Shown here: positions 51,127-62,036 of the stretch, piece by piece
How the letters are laid out: each line of letters starts with the position of its first letter
How positions within the stretch are numbered: the first letter of the stretch is position 1
Source of the DNA: Gymnothorax reevesii
Lineage: Eukaryota; Chordata; Actinopteri; Anguilliformes; Muraenidae
Direction of reading: 5' to 3'
Assembly (NCBI GenBank): GCA_029721435.1
Contig: CM056580.1
Location: 29,010,367 to 29,074,366 of the forward strand
Length of the DNA: 64,000 nt
Notes under the pieces: generated by a model
The model's database searches: none
The model's input: only the letters and a program-made list of their open reading frames with translations
What the model was told of the DNA's origin: nothing
Program-made: the position numbers and the translations under genes

Positions 51127-51422
51127 CTGGACAAAAATAAAATACATTAGCGCTCACGTGGATAAGTGCTTAAAGTTTACATGCCATCAGTCAGCCACAA
51201 TGCCCAAAGAACCTCAAACTAGCAGACAATGCACGCACATTTAACACTGATGAACTATTTCTGGAAGTCCTGAGGAGCAGCCTTTTGCTCACCAATTGAT
51301 CATTTTTCAGTGTAGTGCACACAGTGTAATATAGCTGTAGTCAATTACAGCAGGCTGTATGGCGAGAGTAGGAGAAGAATTTAACTTTCATTGATAAAAT
51401 GCCCTTGCTTTGATGCACTTAC

Positions 51423-51614
51423 TTCTGCAATAAAGAAGTCAACATCCTTCTGAATGAAAACATCAAGCTGTTTCTTGAAGATCTCCTTCACTTTACTTTC
51501 ACTGGTTGAGTCAGTATAGCAGGGCGTCTGAGAGATGGCAGCTGCCACCAAAGCCCCTCCCTCATCAGCCACTTCCCTGGCAAGGTCACAGGCAGCCTCA
51601 TTTATTTGTTGGCC
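51423..51614 (-). CDS. bhmt: BHMT exon 4
   Basis: A 192-bp exon, exactly 64 codons, with acceptor ccccacag and donor gtaagt. It encodes [37 protein letters not shown] and [18 protein letters not shown]. The blocks [19 protein letters not shown] and VDFxIAE are conserved in BHMT. Confidence 0.95.
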
Positions 51615-53335
51615 CTGTGGGGTTCCAATTCCAATCACAGGAGTAAAACCATTATGCACACTCATAATACAATATAAACCCAAGTTCCAAAATGATGATT
51701 GGTTTCAGAAGGTGATATAAAAGTGACAATGGACAAAGACGAAAACACAGTTATCCCATTTGTTTATCTTGGAAAGCCAGCTCAAAGGTGCGGGTCAGTT
51801 TTAAAGCTAGAGAGGCAGAGCAGAACTGCTATCTCACCGCCCAGTTGGAGCTCGGATACGAGTCACGGACTGTAGTACATTTCTTTCTTCCACTGCATTT
51901 TGAGTGCACCCTTCAGTATCTAAGAGCACAAATATTCTGGAAATAGGGATTTGAGAAAATGGTGGAAGCAAGACCAAAATGTTGATTTCATCTTGTAGAA
52001 TTCCCACAAATGGCGAGTGAAATAAATACGTATAAACCTCACCTGAGGGGAGTAAAAATTTATCATGTCGGCATTACTAATCGCAGATTTCCCTCACTTA
52101 TACCAAAAGCTGGAAATATCTGAGTGGTGAAGGAAAGCATATCATCTAAATGTGTTATTGGATCAAAAGAAATCTAAAGCTTATTAAAATGATCTGACTC
52201 CACATGAAATAATGATTAACCTTCACACGCACTAACAATGACACACAGAAGGCTGCACGTAACTGTAGTATGGCTCTGTAAGGGCAGCTATTTAGCTGTG
52301 CAGATGCGGACTTGCCTCTGGCAAGTACAGCCTACAATAACACAATTCAATGTATTTGCAACTGCACGGTGTACACATGCAAATTACTTTGGGTTCAGAT
52401 ATCCCGTAACCTGAAAGCGTGTGAAAGCGTGCTGTGCAATGGATAGTTATCAGTCAAAGAGGAATGCCCAGTCAAGATTAATACATTTATTTACAAGAAG
52501 GTGAATCACAAATTGTACAGTATAGCAGAATGTGATGAAAAAAATGACTGTACGCTAATGTCGCTATACTGACTATACGCCAGGAGCCTGGGATAAAGAG
52601 CCTCCCAGAACTATTCCCCTTTTTCCCCCATATACCCAAAGACCAAGGCAGCACCAAGTCATTAAAATAGAGGTCCAATAAGTAAAAGAAAGATCAATAA
52701 TCATACGTGCCGCATGCCTATACATCAGTTACCCCTTGTCCGACACCAGTTATATGAAAATGACCCTCACTCCCTCAAACAAAACAAAACATTATGGCTT
52801 AAACAATGCTGCCCACCCTGAGTGTTTATAGGGAATTTGCAGGTGTAGCATAAAACAGGGGAACGGGGCAATCTGACCACACAAGTGCCCATTATCACCC
52901 CTGCATGTCAGTTTTGTAAACAGCCTTGTTGCCTTCTAGGGGTACTGACAGGGGCACACTTCTGTTAACACCCTACATCTGAATCAAAATGGCATCATGT
53001 GACCTGGAGATCCACAACTGAATGTAAAGAATGCAAAGAATTGTGGGGACATTTACAATCGTGTTAAATTCATGCCAACCAATAAGTAAAATTGGAATTT
53101 AATGTTTAAAGGGTTAACAATAATTGCAGTGATGAGAAGCAAAACCAAATACTTACTCTGTATAGCTGAAAATAGATTTGAGGAGCTATCATTTGGATTA
53201 ACTCTTTTGCCAAATGTATGTATGTTTTTTTTGCGGGGAGAATAATGTTTCTTTCATAAACCAAGGCCCATCGAAGCAAGTTATTTTTTTTAAATTGAGC
53301 TTCCATTTGAAGGAGTGCATTGCAACATTACTCAC

Positions 53336-53448
53336 AGTGAGGTTTGTGACTTTGCCACCGATTTGAAGTTTGTCGTCACTGCAGTAGAACGTAAACGTCT
53401 GAAGGACATCCGAACCCGCCCTCAAGAATTCCCTATGTAGCTGCCGAA
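53336..53448 (-). CDS. bhmt: BHMT exon 3
   Basis: A 113-bp exon with acceptor ccattttgcag and donor gtgagt. It encodes (V)[37 protein letters not shown]. The exon needs one base from exon 2 to complete the valine codon, which fixes where exon 2 must end and exposes the defective donor there. Confidence 0.93.
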
Positions 53449-54183
53449 CTGCAAAATGGAAACAGGAGTTTACTATTAAATGGGGCAAAATTGACCATAT
53501 TCCTCATTAACAGATGAGCTCTTGACCTGACATTTTAAGCTCTCCAAGTACTAACAGACTTTTAATTTACACTGCAGAAGAAATCATCATCTCTGTTGGA
53601 TAAAAAAAAAACAATTGACTTAAGTGTAGGTTTTTACTCAAGTTCACTCACTTTACATGGCAGGAGCACCATACTACACCACTGATAAAATTCCATTTTG
53701 AGCATGTGATACAGAATGTTCAATTCAATCGACAATTAATTGATAAGCATGGTTCAAATTTGCAATAGACAGCTTGAAAATGTCACTTGTTATGCAACAG
53801 AACACTTAATGCACAAACGTGTGCAGCCTAGTACTGGCATTCTGTCCTCAGCTGGATGGTAACTGTAGTTTTACCAAAACCAGCAGGAGTATGTCAAACT
53901 TGTCCTGTCCTATCGAAAAAATGCACCACAAGCAGGACAAAACTTGGTCAATGCTGGTCAAACTGGTAGAGCAGAAAGATATTACCAGGTGAGAGGTCTC
54001 ATGAGCAGGCTGGCTGCAGTTCGAATTTTCAGCAAAAATAGCAATTTTGTGATTAGAAGGTTTTACAAACTGAGCATACCCAGCAAGGCAGTTTCACATG
54101 TGCACCAAAGTTGGCTGTAAATTACTTTTACATGCATTAACATTGACAAATTTCAACACAAATTCCACTTCTAATGTACTTTC

Positions 54184-54316
54184 CTGCCTCTGGGTGCTCA
54201 ACAGCAGCCTCTGGTGTCCAGTGACCTGCCGTGACGTAACCTCTCCTCTCAAGAGCAATGACATAGCCACCATCTCCAATGACGATTTCGCCAGCATCCA
54301 AACGTTCCAATATCCC
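54184..54316 (-). CDS. bhmt: BHMT exon 2 with a non-canonical GA donor
   Basis: A 133-bp exon after acceptor ttattgtag. It encodes [40 protein letters not shown] and HPEA, including the GDGG motif near the substrate site. To join exon 3 in frame it must end at GCA-G, but the next bases are GAAAGTAC, not GTAAGTAC: the donor has A at +2. The nearby gt two bases further on would shift the frame and meet a stop within six codons. All other junctions are canonical. So this is a rare GA-AG intron, a disabling mutation or a base error. Confidence 0.9.
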
Positions 54317-54610
54317 CTACAATAACATCATGTTGAAAACAAGTCATTGTGAGCTTGCTTCAGCAGAGCATACACTTCACACTCTTACATACTTCTCAAT
54401 TCTTCTGCTGCCTAAATTTTGCCCTCACACCAAAACTATTTAAACGAGTGAAAATGTCCAAACTTTAACATTTTTAGCACATTTAAGTGTAGTGGGCTTC
54501 GGAACAGATTTTTGACATTATTCATAGTTTTTTTTCTGGCTCAATTATATCCAGCCATTTTCAGAAATTTTCAGCTGATTGAGCACATTTTCAATGGTGA
54601 AATTAGTCCA

Positions 54611-54722
54611 ATTATTAGTCCTGACCTGCTCCTAATCGGGGAGAACAAGCCGCACCTGTTAACTGTGGAGTGCTCTCAGAGTGAATTATGAAAATGACTG
54701 AGAACAGGTCAGGACTAATAAT
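54611..54722. repeat. Inverted repeat, 18-bp perfect arms
   Basis: attattagtcctgacctg (54611-54628) and its exact reverse complement (54705-54722) with a 76-base spacer, upstream of BHMT exon 2. Probably a small MITE. Confidence 0.7.
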
Positions 54723-55334
54723 TGTTTTAAACAGAAGTTTTGTGCAACCCAATTCTCTGTTCGTGTTCTGCAACTGGACTGAATTTAGCCCATGATTTAA
54801 TCGCTGTTAGATCGCATACGGAGAGAAACAGTGTCTTCGGTTGCCAATTACAATAATTGGAAAACGCGTCAATAAGTGAAAATGATTGAGAAGTACTAAT
54901 TGCAGTCAAAAAGGGACGTGTCTCAGCACCCCAGCTGGCTACACCACTGGCCCAAGGTCAAATTCAAACCCACAACCTTCTTGTGTAAGGTCTGGTAAAA
55001 GGAATCCAACTGCAAGTATTAAAAGTATAAAAGTATAAAAAGTTAGCTTCAAATGAGGTTTTTGTTCACATACCTTCTGTTGAATTTCCAGATATTACTC
55101 TTGCATATTTACGACAAAAACATTAGCAAAAGTAATTTGGCTATGTTAGCCACAGTGCTACAGCCACACTCAACTGGCTATCACGTTAGGTAGGGTTATG
55201 CAGTAAAGCAACTTACAGCTTCTGTGTCTGTGAGTCACGGACCGTCGCGACTGATCCAGGCTTTATCCTCCGATATTTTACAAAGCCTGCATTTAAGGCC
55301 AGTTGTTAGTGCTAGCTATCGTCAGGGGTCCTGC

Positions 55335-56718
55335 CAGGGGTGTCACCTGACCCAATACTGTACTGGGGCACAGCTGGGGCACAAACAACGCGAGCGCGCA
55401 AAGTGCGCGAGCAAAAAATTTTTAGCCGTAATTTATCATAAAAAAGCATAAATAGTGCTTCAAATTATACATTCATGTCAGATTATCTTGTTGTCTGGAT
55501 CGATGATTAACCACCTGAAATGGACAGATGCATTTGGCCACTTGAGCACTTTACTCTAGACCTCTAAAACTGGTACAAGCAAAAAAGGAATCGCAATGAA
55601 TCTTTATGAAATATTTATTGTAGCAAACAAATGTAAATTGAGCATTTGCAACAGTACAGTAAAACAAAAAAGGAAAACAGGACAAAACATTACCATATCA
55701 ACAGTTTTGAATCAAGGCGCAAAGTGTGCAAAGCTACACCAAACAACTGACTCACATTCAAATCACATTTCATTTTCACTGCAGTATTAATTGAAGGCTA
55801 CACATTCATTTCGTAATTCAAATAAACCATTTCATCAAGGTATCAACAACTGCAATCATTAAACTGTATCTTATATGCTCTGTTCTAATCAGTGCATCTT
55901 TACTAAACTTAAACTTTTCACAAGTGTCGGCTATAACAGTAGGCTCTCTTAAAGTCTTTTCCAAAACTGTATACTCTCCTTTGTTATCCTCAGTGTCTCA
56001 TAACCAAAGTACTCGATGAGCCCTATTCTCTGTTCATACAGAACCCATGTTTTAACGTGAAATAGCTCATATATGCTTATCAAACATCGATAGCAATCTC
56101 CAGAAACCGAGTTGACAGTGCTAGGCTAACCATTATGAATCAACGTTATGCCTATGATGAGCCAGTTAGCTATAAGGCAGCAGCTAACATCTGCACTAGG
56201 CTACTTCAATTTACAGCCAAAGCGAGCAGGCAAGACGGCAGCTGAAAGTTTAAGCAAAGTTGTGACATTTAAATTCCCAAGGAAATGGCAACACAGAGGA
56301 GAAAACTAACAATAAGGACAGACAGTTGCCCAGCACTAACCTGAAGACAGGTGGAAAGAATGACGGCGAGAGCAGTCAGCACTGACAGACACCGTTGTGT
56401 GTGTGACCTTGTGTTCCGAAGTTCTGAAGTGAGCACTAGCCGAATCACAGCCAAAGCCACTTGAATATTAAGTAGCCACATGCCATTGTGTACAATACGG
56501 AGTGAAGTGAATACAGTAGCAATGAATAACAGTTATCATATTAAGTAGCTGTGTGCCTATGCACTTTCTGTCACTGTAGATTCTCTTACTCTAGATTATG
56601 TGACCACGTAAACTTAAAACGTGATTTTTTTTTAATCCCCTGGGGAAAATTATTCTGGAGCACTGCAGACCAATACTGGGGCATGTGCCCCAGTAAAATA
56701 CGTCTGGTTCCGTCGATA
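55335..56718. mobile_element. hAT-like element with perfect 8-bp target duplication
   Basis: ggtcctgc occurs directly before (55327-55334) and after (56719-56726). The ends share an inverted tactggggcac about 30 bases in, while the outermost bases (caggggtgtcacc and tatcgacggaacc) match only partly. The interior is A/T rich without a transposase. It lies just upstream of BHMT exon 2. Confidence 0.75.
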
Positions 56719-56769
56719 GGTCCTGCTAGCCACCCGTAACGTTAGCTTCACTTACATTATTTGCTGTTA

Positions 56770-57096
56770 TATCGTTACTTGATCGATGCGACTGCTTCAG
56801 GTTTGAGAAGCAGCTGAAACGCTTATCCTGTGTTGAATTATCCTTTATTGACAAAGCTGTCTTTGGTGAAATGCTGAGCACAAACAGCTAACGTTCCCTT
56901 TGGCCGTGGCTGTTTTCTGCCAGCAAACAGAAAAAGCTACCCACTGATTTTTGGTGGCATCGTCTTTTGGAAGAGAAATAGGTGCTTTTCTTTGTATCCA
57001 GAAGTAAATGGACAAGCTGCTTTGGGAGAGATACTGAGAAAACTGCACCTCAAATGATCTGTAGTTCTTCTTTTGTATTTCCAAAAGTGTGGACAC
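56770..57096 (-). pseudogene. Decayed THAP-domain sequence
   Basis: The minus strand first reads STLLEIQKKN ... ISLPKDDATKNQWVAF and, after a frameshift, LAVCAQHFTKDSFVNKG followed by several in-frame TAA codons, then AFQLLLKPEAVASIK. The CxxHFxxDSF segment and the preceding lysine/tryptophan-rich block match the second half of a THAP zinc-finger domain (C2CH DNA binding). The N-terminal cysteine pair is missing. It could derive from a THAP-containing transposon or a THAP gene copy. Confidence 0.6.
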
Positions 57097-58014
57097 TACT
57101 AAGGCATAGTATGATCTGCGGTTGTTTGTGCCTGCTAGAATAGTTTCCGGTGTGGGCAGATCCAGCGCCGTGATTGGCTCTGGCTAGGTCTGTATTAATT
57201 GGACGGCACAGCCTGACGTCAGGTTTTGCCCAGATCTCGTGAAGATCTCGGGGACGAGCTGTTCAGAGAGGAAATCACTTCACAAAATCACATTCTTGGA
57301 TTACGGCAAAACCCCTGTATCTTATGTTTAGAAACTTTTCAGAGTTTGAGTATGGATATCCAACATTATAACATGACTTATATGTATGAAAGGAAGGATC
57401 AGCATTAAGGATCAACTGATACATCGGCCAGCCGATATATTAGGCCGATATTTGCATTTTTTACTTGAATCGGCATTGGCCGATTCGCGCGTGGGTTCGC
57501 CGATGTATTTTTCCGCAGCATGATTTACAGACAGGCAGCCAGGGGGAGCTCTGTGTTGCCGGAAGCCCCTTCAGCACATGCAGACGCATTACCCCTCCCC
57601 CACTGGAAGAGTTGTGAAAGCAGCATTGCCCCGTGGCTGCGTCAGAACAAGGCATTTTAAAATTTCAATTAGCCTCTTACTGTTAAACTTAGTTTAAATA
57701 CTGCAACCCACTTTGAAATAGGGAACAAGAATGCCAAGTAATTGCCACATAATACACATGCTTGCAAACATAGTTAAGTTTGTTTTTTTTTTTTCAAAAA
57801 AACCAGAATGCTGCTGAATGCTTCGTCTTTAAAAGTGCTTACCATTGTATTTAGGGAGCTGTTGACGTAGTTGTAGGCTAATATGTACAGATGTTACTGA
57901 CATCGGTTTAAGGATTAAGTAATGTCAATGTTGCCAATTCAGTTCCATGGTGTTTGTAGGAGTTTAATTCAGCGAACTCCGGGCTGAGGTTAAATGCGGT
58001 CGTGTGTGTATGTG

Positions 58015-59415
58015 CAGGGCTCGAAACTGCGACCGTTTACACTGTGCGACCTGCGAATTTAAAAAGTCGCACCTGTGCGACGGCTTTTCCCCCCAGTTAA
58101 TCGCCTCTTTTCGGGTACATTTGGTAGTCAGAAGGCATGCTAGCCGCTGCTGCAGCTTAAATAGAGATGGGCGTATGTTGTATGGGCGTATGACCCCAAG
58201 TCTATCTTTCCAGCGCAGCAAACAATTAGCAAGTTATTTGGCAAGAGAATTCATTAACTGTCCTTGTGATGGATATATCGTGAATAATAAGTGAACGTTA
58301 AATGGCTATTATCAGTTTACCTTAACACGACACCTTAGCCAGCAATAATCAACTAGTCAAGGTGGTCGGTGGTTGTTCCTGGCTTGTATTCAGTTATTTT
58401 CCATTATTAACATGTCTTCCAATGTTGACAATAATCCTTTGGCAGTCGAAGTTAGGGTTTCTCTCTCCATGACGACTAAATAATTGGATAAATTCAGATC
58501 AGAAAATTTATTTAGGCCACTCAAAAATTGTTCAACGCTTCATGAAAGACAAACTGCTCTCAAACATCTGCGCTACCTTTTCCACACATAAAGTGATTTA
58601 ACTGGCGCTTCATGATCCAGTCCACGCAAATTTCTCACGGACAAAAAAATTAGTCGCCAGGACATTGCAACTTTCATTGCCACTTTTTGGAAAAAGTTAC
58701 AACAAAAAAAAAAAAAAAACAATATAAAAGCCAGGAAAATCCTGGAAGAATTGTTTGTCAATTATAATAATGATTGCGTGCAAGTCAGGGTTAGTAATTG
58801 TTTTAAAGGGGAGCTCTGGGCCCCACCAATCTTTAGTCCTAGAGACGCCCCCGGGCATGTGGCATAAGCTACTATATCTTAAAACAAACATATCCAACTC
58901 ATTATAAAGTCTGCTTATGTTATAATAAGCCAATAAATAGCAAAGTTACCGCTGTGGACTGATTCATATTGCAATATTGAGGCGAAAAAAGACTTTACAA
59001 CTGCACGTTAGAAATGCATCTAACCCTAACACAATTGAAAATCTGATTCGGATCAGTGTGGAGGGTCCTCTGGACACATCTGATGCCTCACACGCAGTAA
59101 GGAGATGGATAGAAGGGCAGAGAGCAAGGAGACCCAATTTTAAATCCTGGCCTACATATGGCATAAAGCCGATGTAGTGGAAACCTTTGTTAATCATTGA
59201 ACTCTCATATTGTTTAATAATTGTCATTTGTTGGAGACAGTTGTATTGTTAACATGGAGTGTTTTATTGTAGTTTCTTTGAACATAAAAAATATATATAC
59301 AGTATATATTCTTTGATTTTGGTGTGTGCGCTCCTAACTTTTGGCTCGCGCTCCTAATTTTTTTAACTTGGGAGCGCAGCACTACCGAGCTAAAAGAGTT
59401 CATGTCGAGCCCTGA
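58015..59415 (+). mobile_element. hAT element (inner) with transposase C-terminal remnant
   Basis: Ends cagggctcgaa and, inverted, cagggctcgac; the flanking 8-mers tgtatgtg (58007-58014) and tgtctgtg (59416-59423) match at 7 of 8. On the plus strand at 58977-59177 the frame LHVRNASNPNTIENLIRISV, EGPLDTSDASHAVRRWIEGQ resembles the C-terminal dimerisation region of hAT transposases of the ZNF862-like type. The rest of the transposase is deleted or unreadable. Confidence 0.75.
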
Positions 59416-59633
59416 TGTCTGTGTGTGCTCTCTCCCTCGGAGCGGAGTGCCGCAGCCGTGTCTGCTATCAGGGAGGTCTTTAGCGTGCACTAGAAGAACT
59501 TAAATGATGAGAGAAATGTTTTATATGTAGTACTAAATCGTGTCAGTGTTTTGTGAAACCGTGTTTAGAGCCGTTTGCTGCCGTTATCAATCCAGCGGCA
59601 GTGGAGTTTTTCAGTCAGCGTCTGCTCAGCTGG

Positions 59634-59677
59634 TGTGTGTGTGTGTGTGTGGGGTGTGGGGGGGGGGGGGGGGGGAG
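59634..59677. repeat. GT microsatellite followed by a G-run
   Basis: About nine GT units, then gggtgtgg and an uninterrupted run of about 20 G. The tract could form a G-quadruplex on the plus strand; run length is also error-prone in sequencing. Confidence 0.9.
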
Positions 59678-59939
59678 GCGCAGCCATTACATCGATGGCT
59701 GTTTGAAACTTTTCAATAAATGTTTAGCTAACTTGAGACCTGTGATATTTGTTATAATTGTGTCCTTTTCTTGATGTAAATTGAGGGAGCCAAACCAGTA
59801 TCGGCCACAAATGTCAGCCCAACAAAATCAGCGGTCCATAATCGGTCATCGGCTAAGGGTGACGGGGAAAAAAATCGGTATCGGCATCGGCCCTAACAAA
59901 TTCATATCGGTCTATCCCTAATCAGCATAATAGGTCCCC

Positions 59940-60920
59940 TTTAAACATCTGGATGGAAATGGGACTCATGCCAGGCTTTTATCTGTAGACCTTTCCTCTG
60001 CTTTTAATATGATCCAGCCCCATGCATTAAACAGAAGGCTCTTAAACCACTTTGACTTGAGTAACAATCTTGTGGGCTGTATTCTTAACTTTTTAAAAAA
60101 AAGTCTCGAGAGTGAGGGTAAATGGCGTTCTTTCTGATTGCTCATCCACAGGTTCTCCTCAAGAGTGTGTGCTGTCAAGTTTACTTTACATCCTCTACAC
60201 AAATATGTCAGAGCAGAAATGATAATAGAACCATTTCAAAGTATGCATATGATTCTGTAATTGTTAGCCTGCTTAGGATAATGATATTAGCCACAGCCCA
60301 GTTGTTGATGAATTTGTACTGTGGTGTAAGGAGTCTTGCCTCCAGATAAACAAATCAAGGACCAAAAACATGTTTGTTGATTTTAGGAGGAATACTCACT
60401 TGCACCATGCCACTTTAATCAAAGGCCATACCATAGAATAAGTGCAATCATATACATGACTTAGGACAATCATTGACTCAAAGCTGAACTTTGAAGCTAA
60501 CTGTGAAGCCAAGTGTAAGAAAGGTCATCAGCGCCTGTACAGTTTGAGAAAACTCTCATACTTTCATACTGACAGACAGAACCATGATGGCTATGTTTTA
60601 TCATGCTTTTATTGAAATGATTTCATCCTTCTCTTTGGTGTCATGGTTTGGTCATACATGTTTTAAGGAGAGGAATTCCCTAAACCAGATAGTGAAAAGG
60701 TCCAGTCGGCTGATTGGGGAGTCACAGCTTTATCCAGCGCCCCTGTACCAGAAGCAATAACAGCGGATTACTTCCTCTATTTTAAAGGATGGCTCCCACC
60801 CTTTGCAAAGCGATCTCCCCTCCGGACGGAGGTTTCAAGTCCCAAGGTGTAGAACAAAGCGATACAGAAATAGCTTTGTTCCCGCTGCTATGATTGAGCG
60901 GAATACGCAGTAGCAGTCCC
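59940..60920 (+). pseudogene. LINE reverse transcriptase remnant
   Basis: Broken frames read LLSVDLSSAFNMIQPHALNR, then NGVLSDCSSTGSPQECVLSS, LLYILYTN, then SKYAYDSVIVSLL (the YADD catalytic box with its first Asp lost), and near the end LNQIVKRSSRLIGESQ and SGRRFQVPRCRTKRYRNSFV. These are reverse-transcriptase motifs and the C-terminus of a fish non-LTR retrotransposon. Frame changes and stops make it dead. A TTTA repeat at 60931-60950 follows. Confidence 0.8.
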
Positions 60921-61139
60921 CGCAAATCTATTTATTTATTTATTTAGGTCCTTAATTAACTTTTAGTGGGTCATCTTTGGAGGCAATTTTTTATGATTTT
61001 TACTGATTGTTTTCTTGTTTTTATATGTCTGGATTGGTTGGAACCTCGAGCACTTTTACTTTTTTTTATCTTTATGTATTTATTTACTTTTATAATGTTT
61101 AATAGTACTTTATCTGTTTGATTTTACGTTAAATATATG

Positions 61140-61868
61140 TTGTAACAGTGTGTTTCCAGTATGTGCATTGGATGTTATCAAACTGGCTGCAAGCAAATCT
61201 ACCTCCGGGTACAAATAAAGTAAGCTGTTATTGTAACCTGTTACCGTCACACCCTGCACACCATTATTGGCCATGGGCTGCGTACCAGTTCACCAAATCA
61301 TCAAAAAAATCTCTCCTTCATATTGAAGGTGTGCAACGGAGAGCCACTAAGTACATTCTTGGTTATAATGATTGTGTTGATAGCAATTATAAAGCGCGAC
61401 TAATGAAACTTGATCTTTTACCGCTGGGCTACAGACGTGACATATTTGATTGTGTATTCTTGTGCAAATGCTTGAAGGGGGAATATGACATTAACTGCAA
61501 CCATTTTGTTTCATTTCAAAATGAGGATACATTTTTAATGAAAATTCCAAAATTTAGGACTGAAACTTTTCGCCATTCATATTTTAACAGATTATTTTAT
61601 TTGTGGAATGCCAGTCACCTCTATCAAATTTCTGATACTACAGCTGCTTTTAAATCAAAGCTATTTCATTTTTATAAAGAAAAGTTCAACAACTATTTTT
61701 CTTCTGATGATTCATGTACATGGGTTGGCAAATGTCATTGTTCACGTTGTCGTCTGTCCCTCTGATGTTACTTACACCTGCTGATAAACTGTCTTATTTT
61801 ATTAATACTATGTGTGTATGTGTGTATGTATGTATGTGTATGTATATATATACATATGCACGTGTATG

Positions 61869-61899
<31 letters not shown>

Positions 61900-62036
61900 G
61901 TTTTTTTTTTCTTCTCTTCTCATTGTTCAATTGTCTGTACATTGTCTGTTGTGGGATGATTGCCTCACAATAGGTGCTTTGCCACCTGTGCGATCATTTC
62001 CTGACTTCTGTCAAAGCTTAATAAATAAATAAACAA
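61140..62036 (+). pseudogene. Second LINE, ORF2 C-terminal part and 3' end
   Basis: An open stretch to 61765 encodes LLHIEGVQRRATKYILGYND, RLMKLDLLPLGYRRDIFDCV and ends CTWVGKCHCSRCRLSL. The VQRRATK and LPLxYRRxIxD blocks and a cysteine-rich end are typical of the region after the reverse transcriptase in CR1/L2/Rex-like elements. The upstream reverse transcriptase is missing (5' truncated). The end aataaataaataaac at about 62020-62035 is a LINE-type tail. It differs from the LINE just upstream. Confidence 0.75.
61808..61900. repeat. TG/TA compound microsatellite
   Basis: A run of tgtgtatg, tatata and catgtgtat units in the 3' UTR of the second LINE. Confidence 0.95.

Larger units (their letters stand above)
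57406..59920. mobile_element. hAT element (outer) with perfect 8-bp target duplication
   Basis: atcagcat flanks it exactly (57398-57405, 59921-59928). The ends taaggatcaactgatacatc and, inverted, tagggatagaccgatatgaa are diverged TIRs followed by shared ggccgat repeats. A second hAT sits inside it. The non-nested interior (57440-58006 and 59424-59880) has no transposase. Confidence 0.85.

Noticed and set aside
51780..51870. Possible tRNA-derived SINE (box-like gactcgtatccgagctcc on the minus strand)
   Set aside because: Box A is not convincing, and no tail or target duplication is seen.
55075..55110. Candidate BHMT exon 1 ending ...CAACAGAAG before gtatgt on the minus strand
   Set aside because: Phase fits, but the only ATG is followed by a stop three codons later, so it cannot start the protein.
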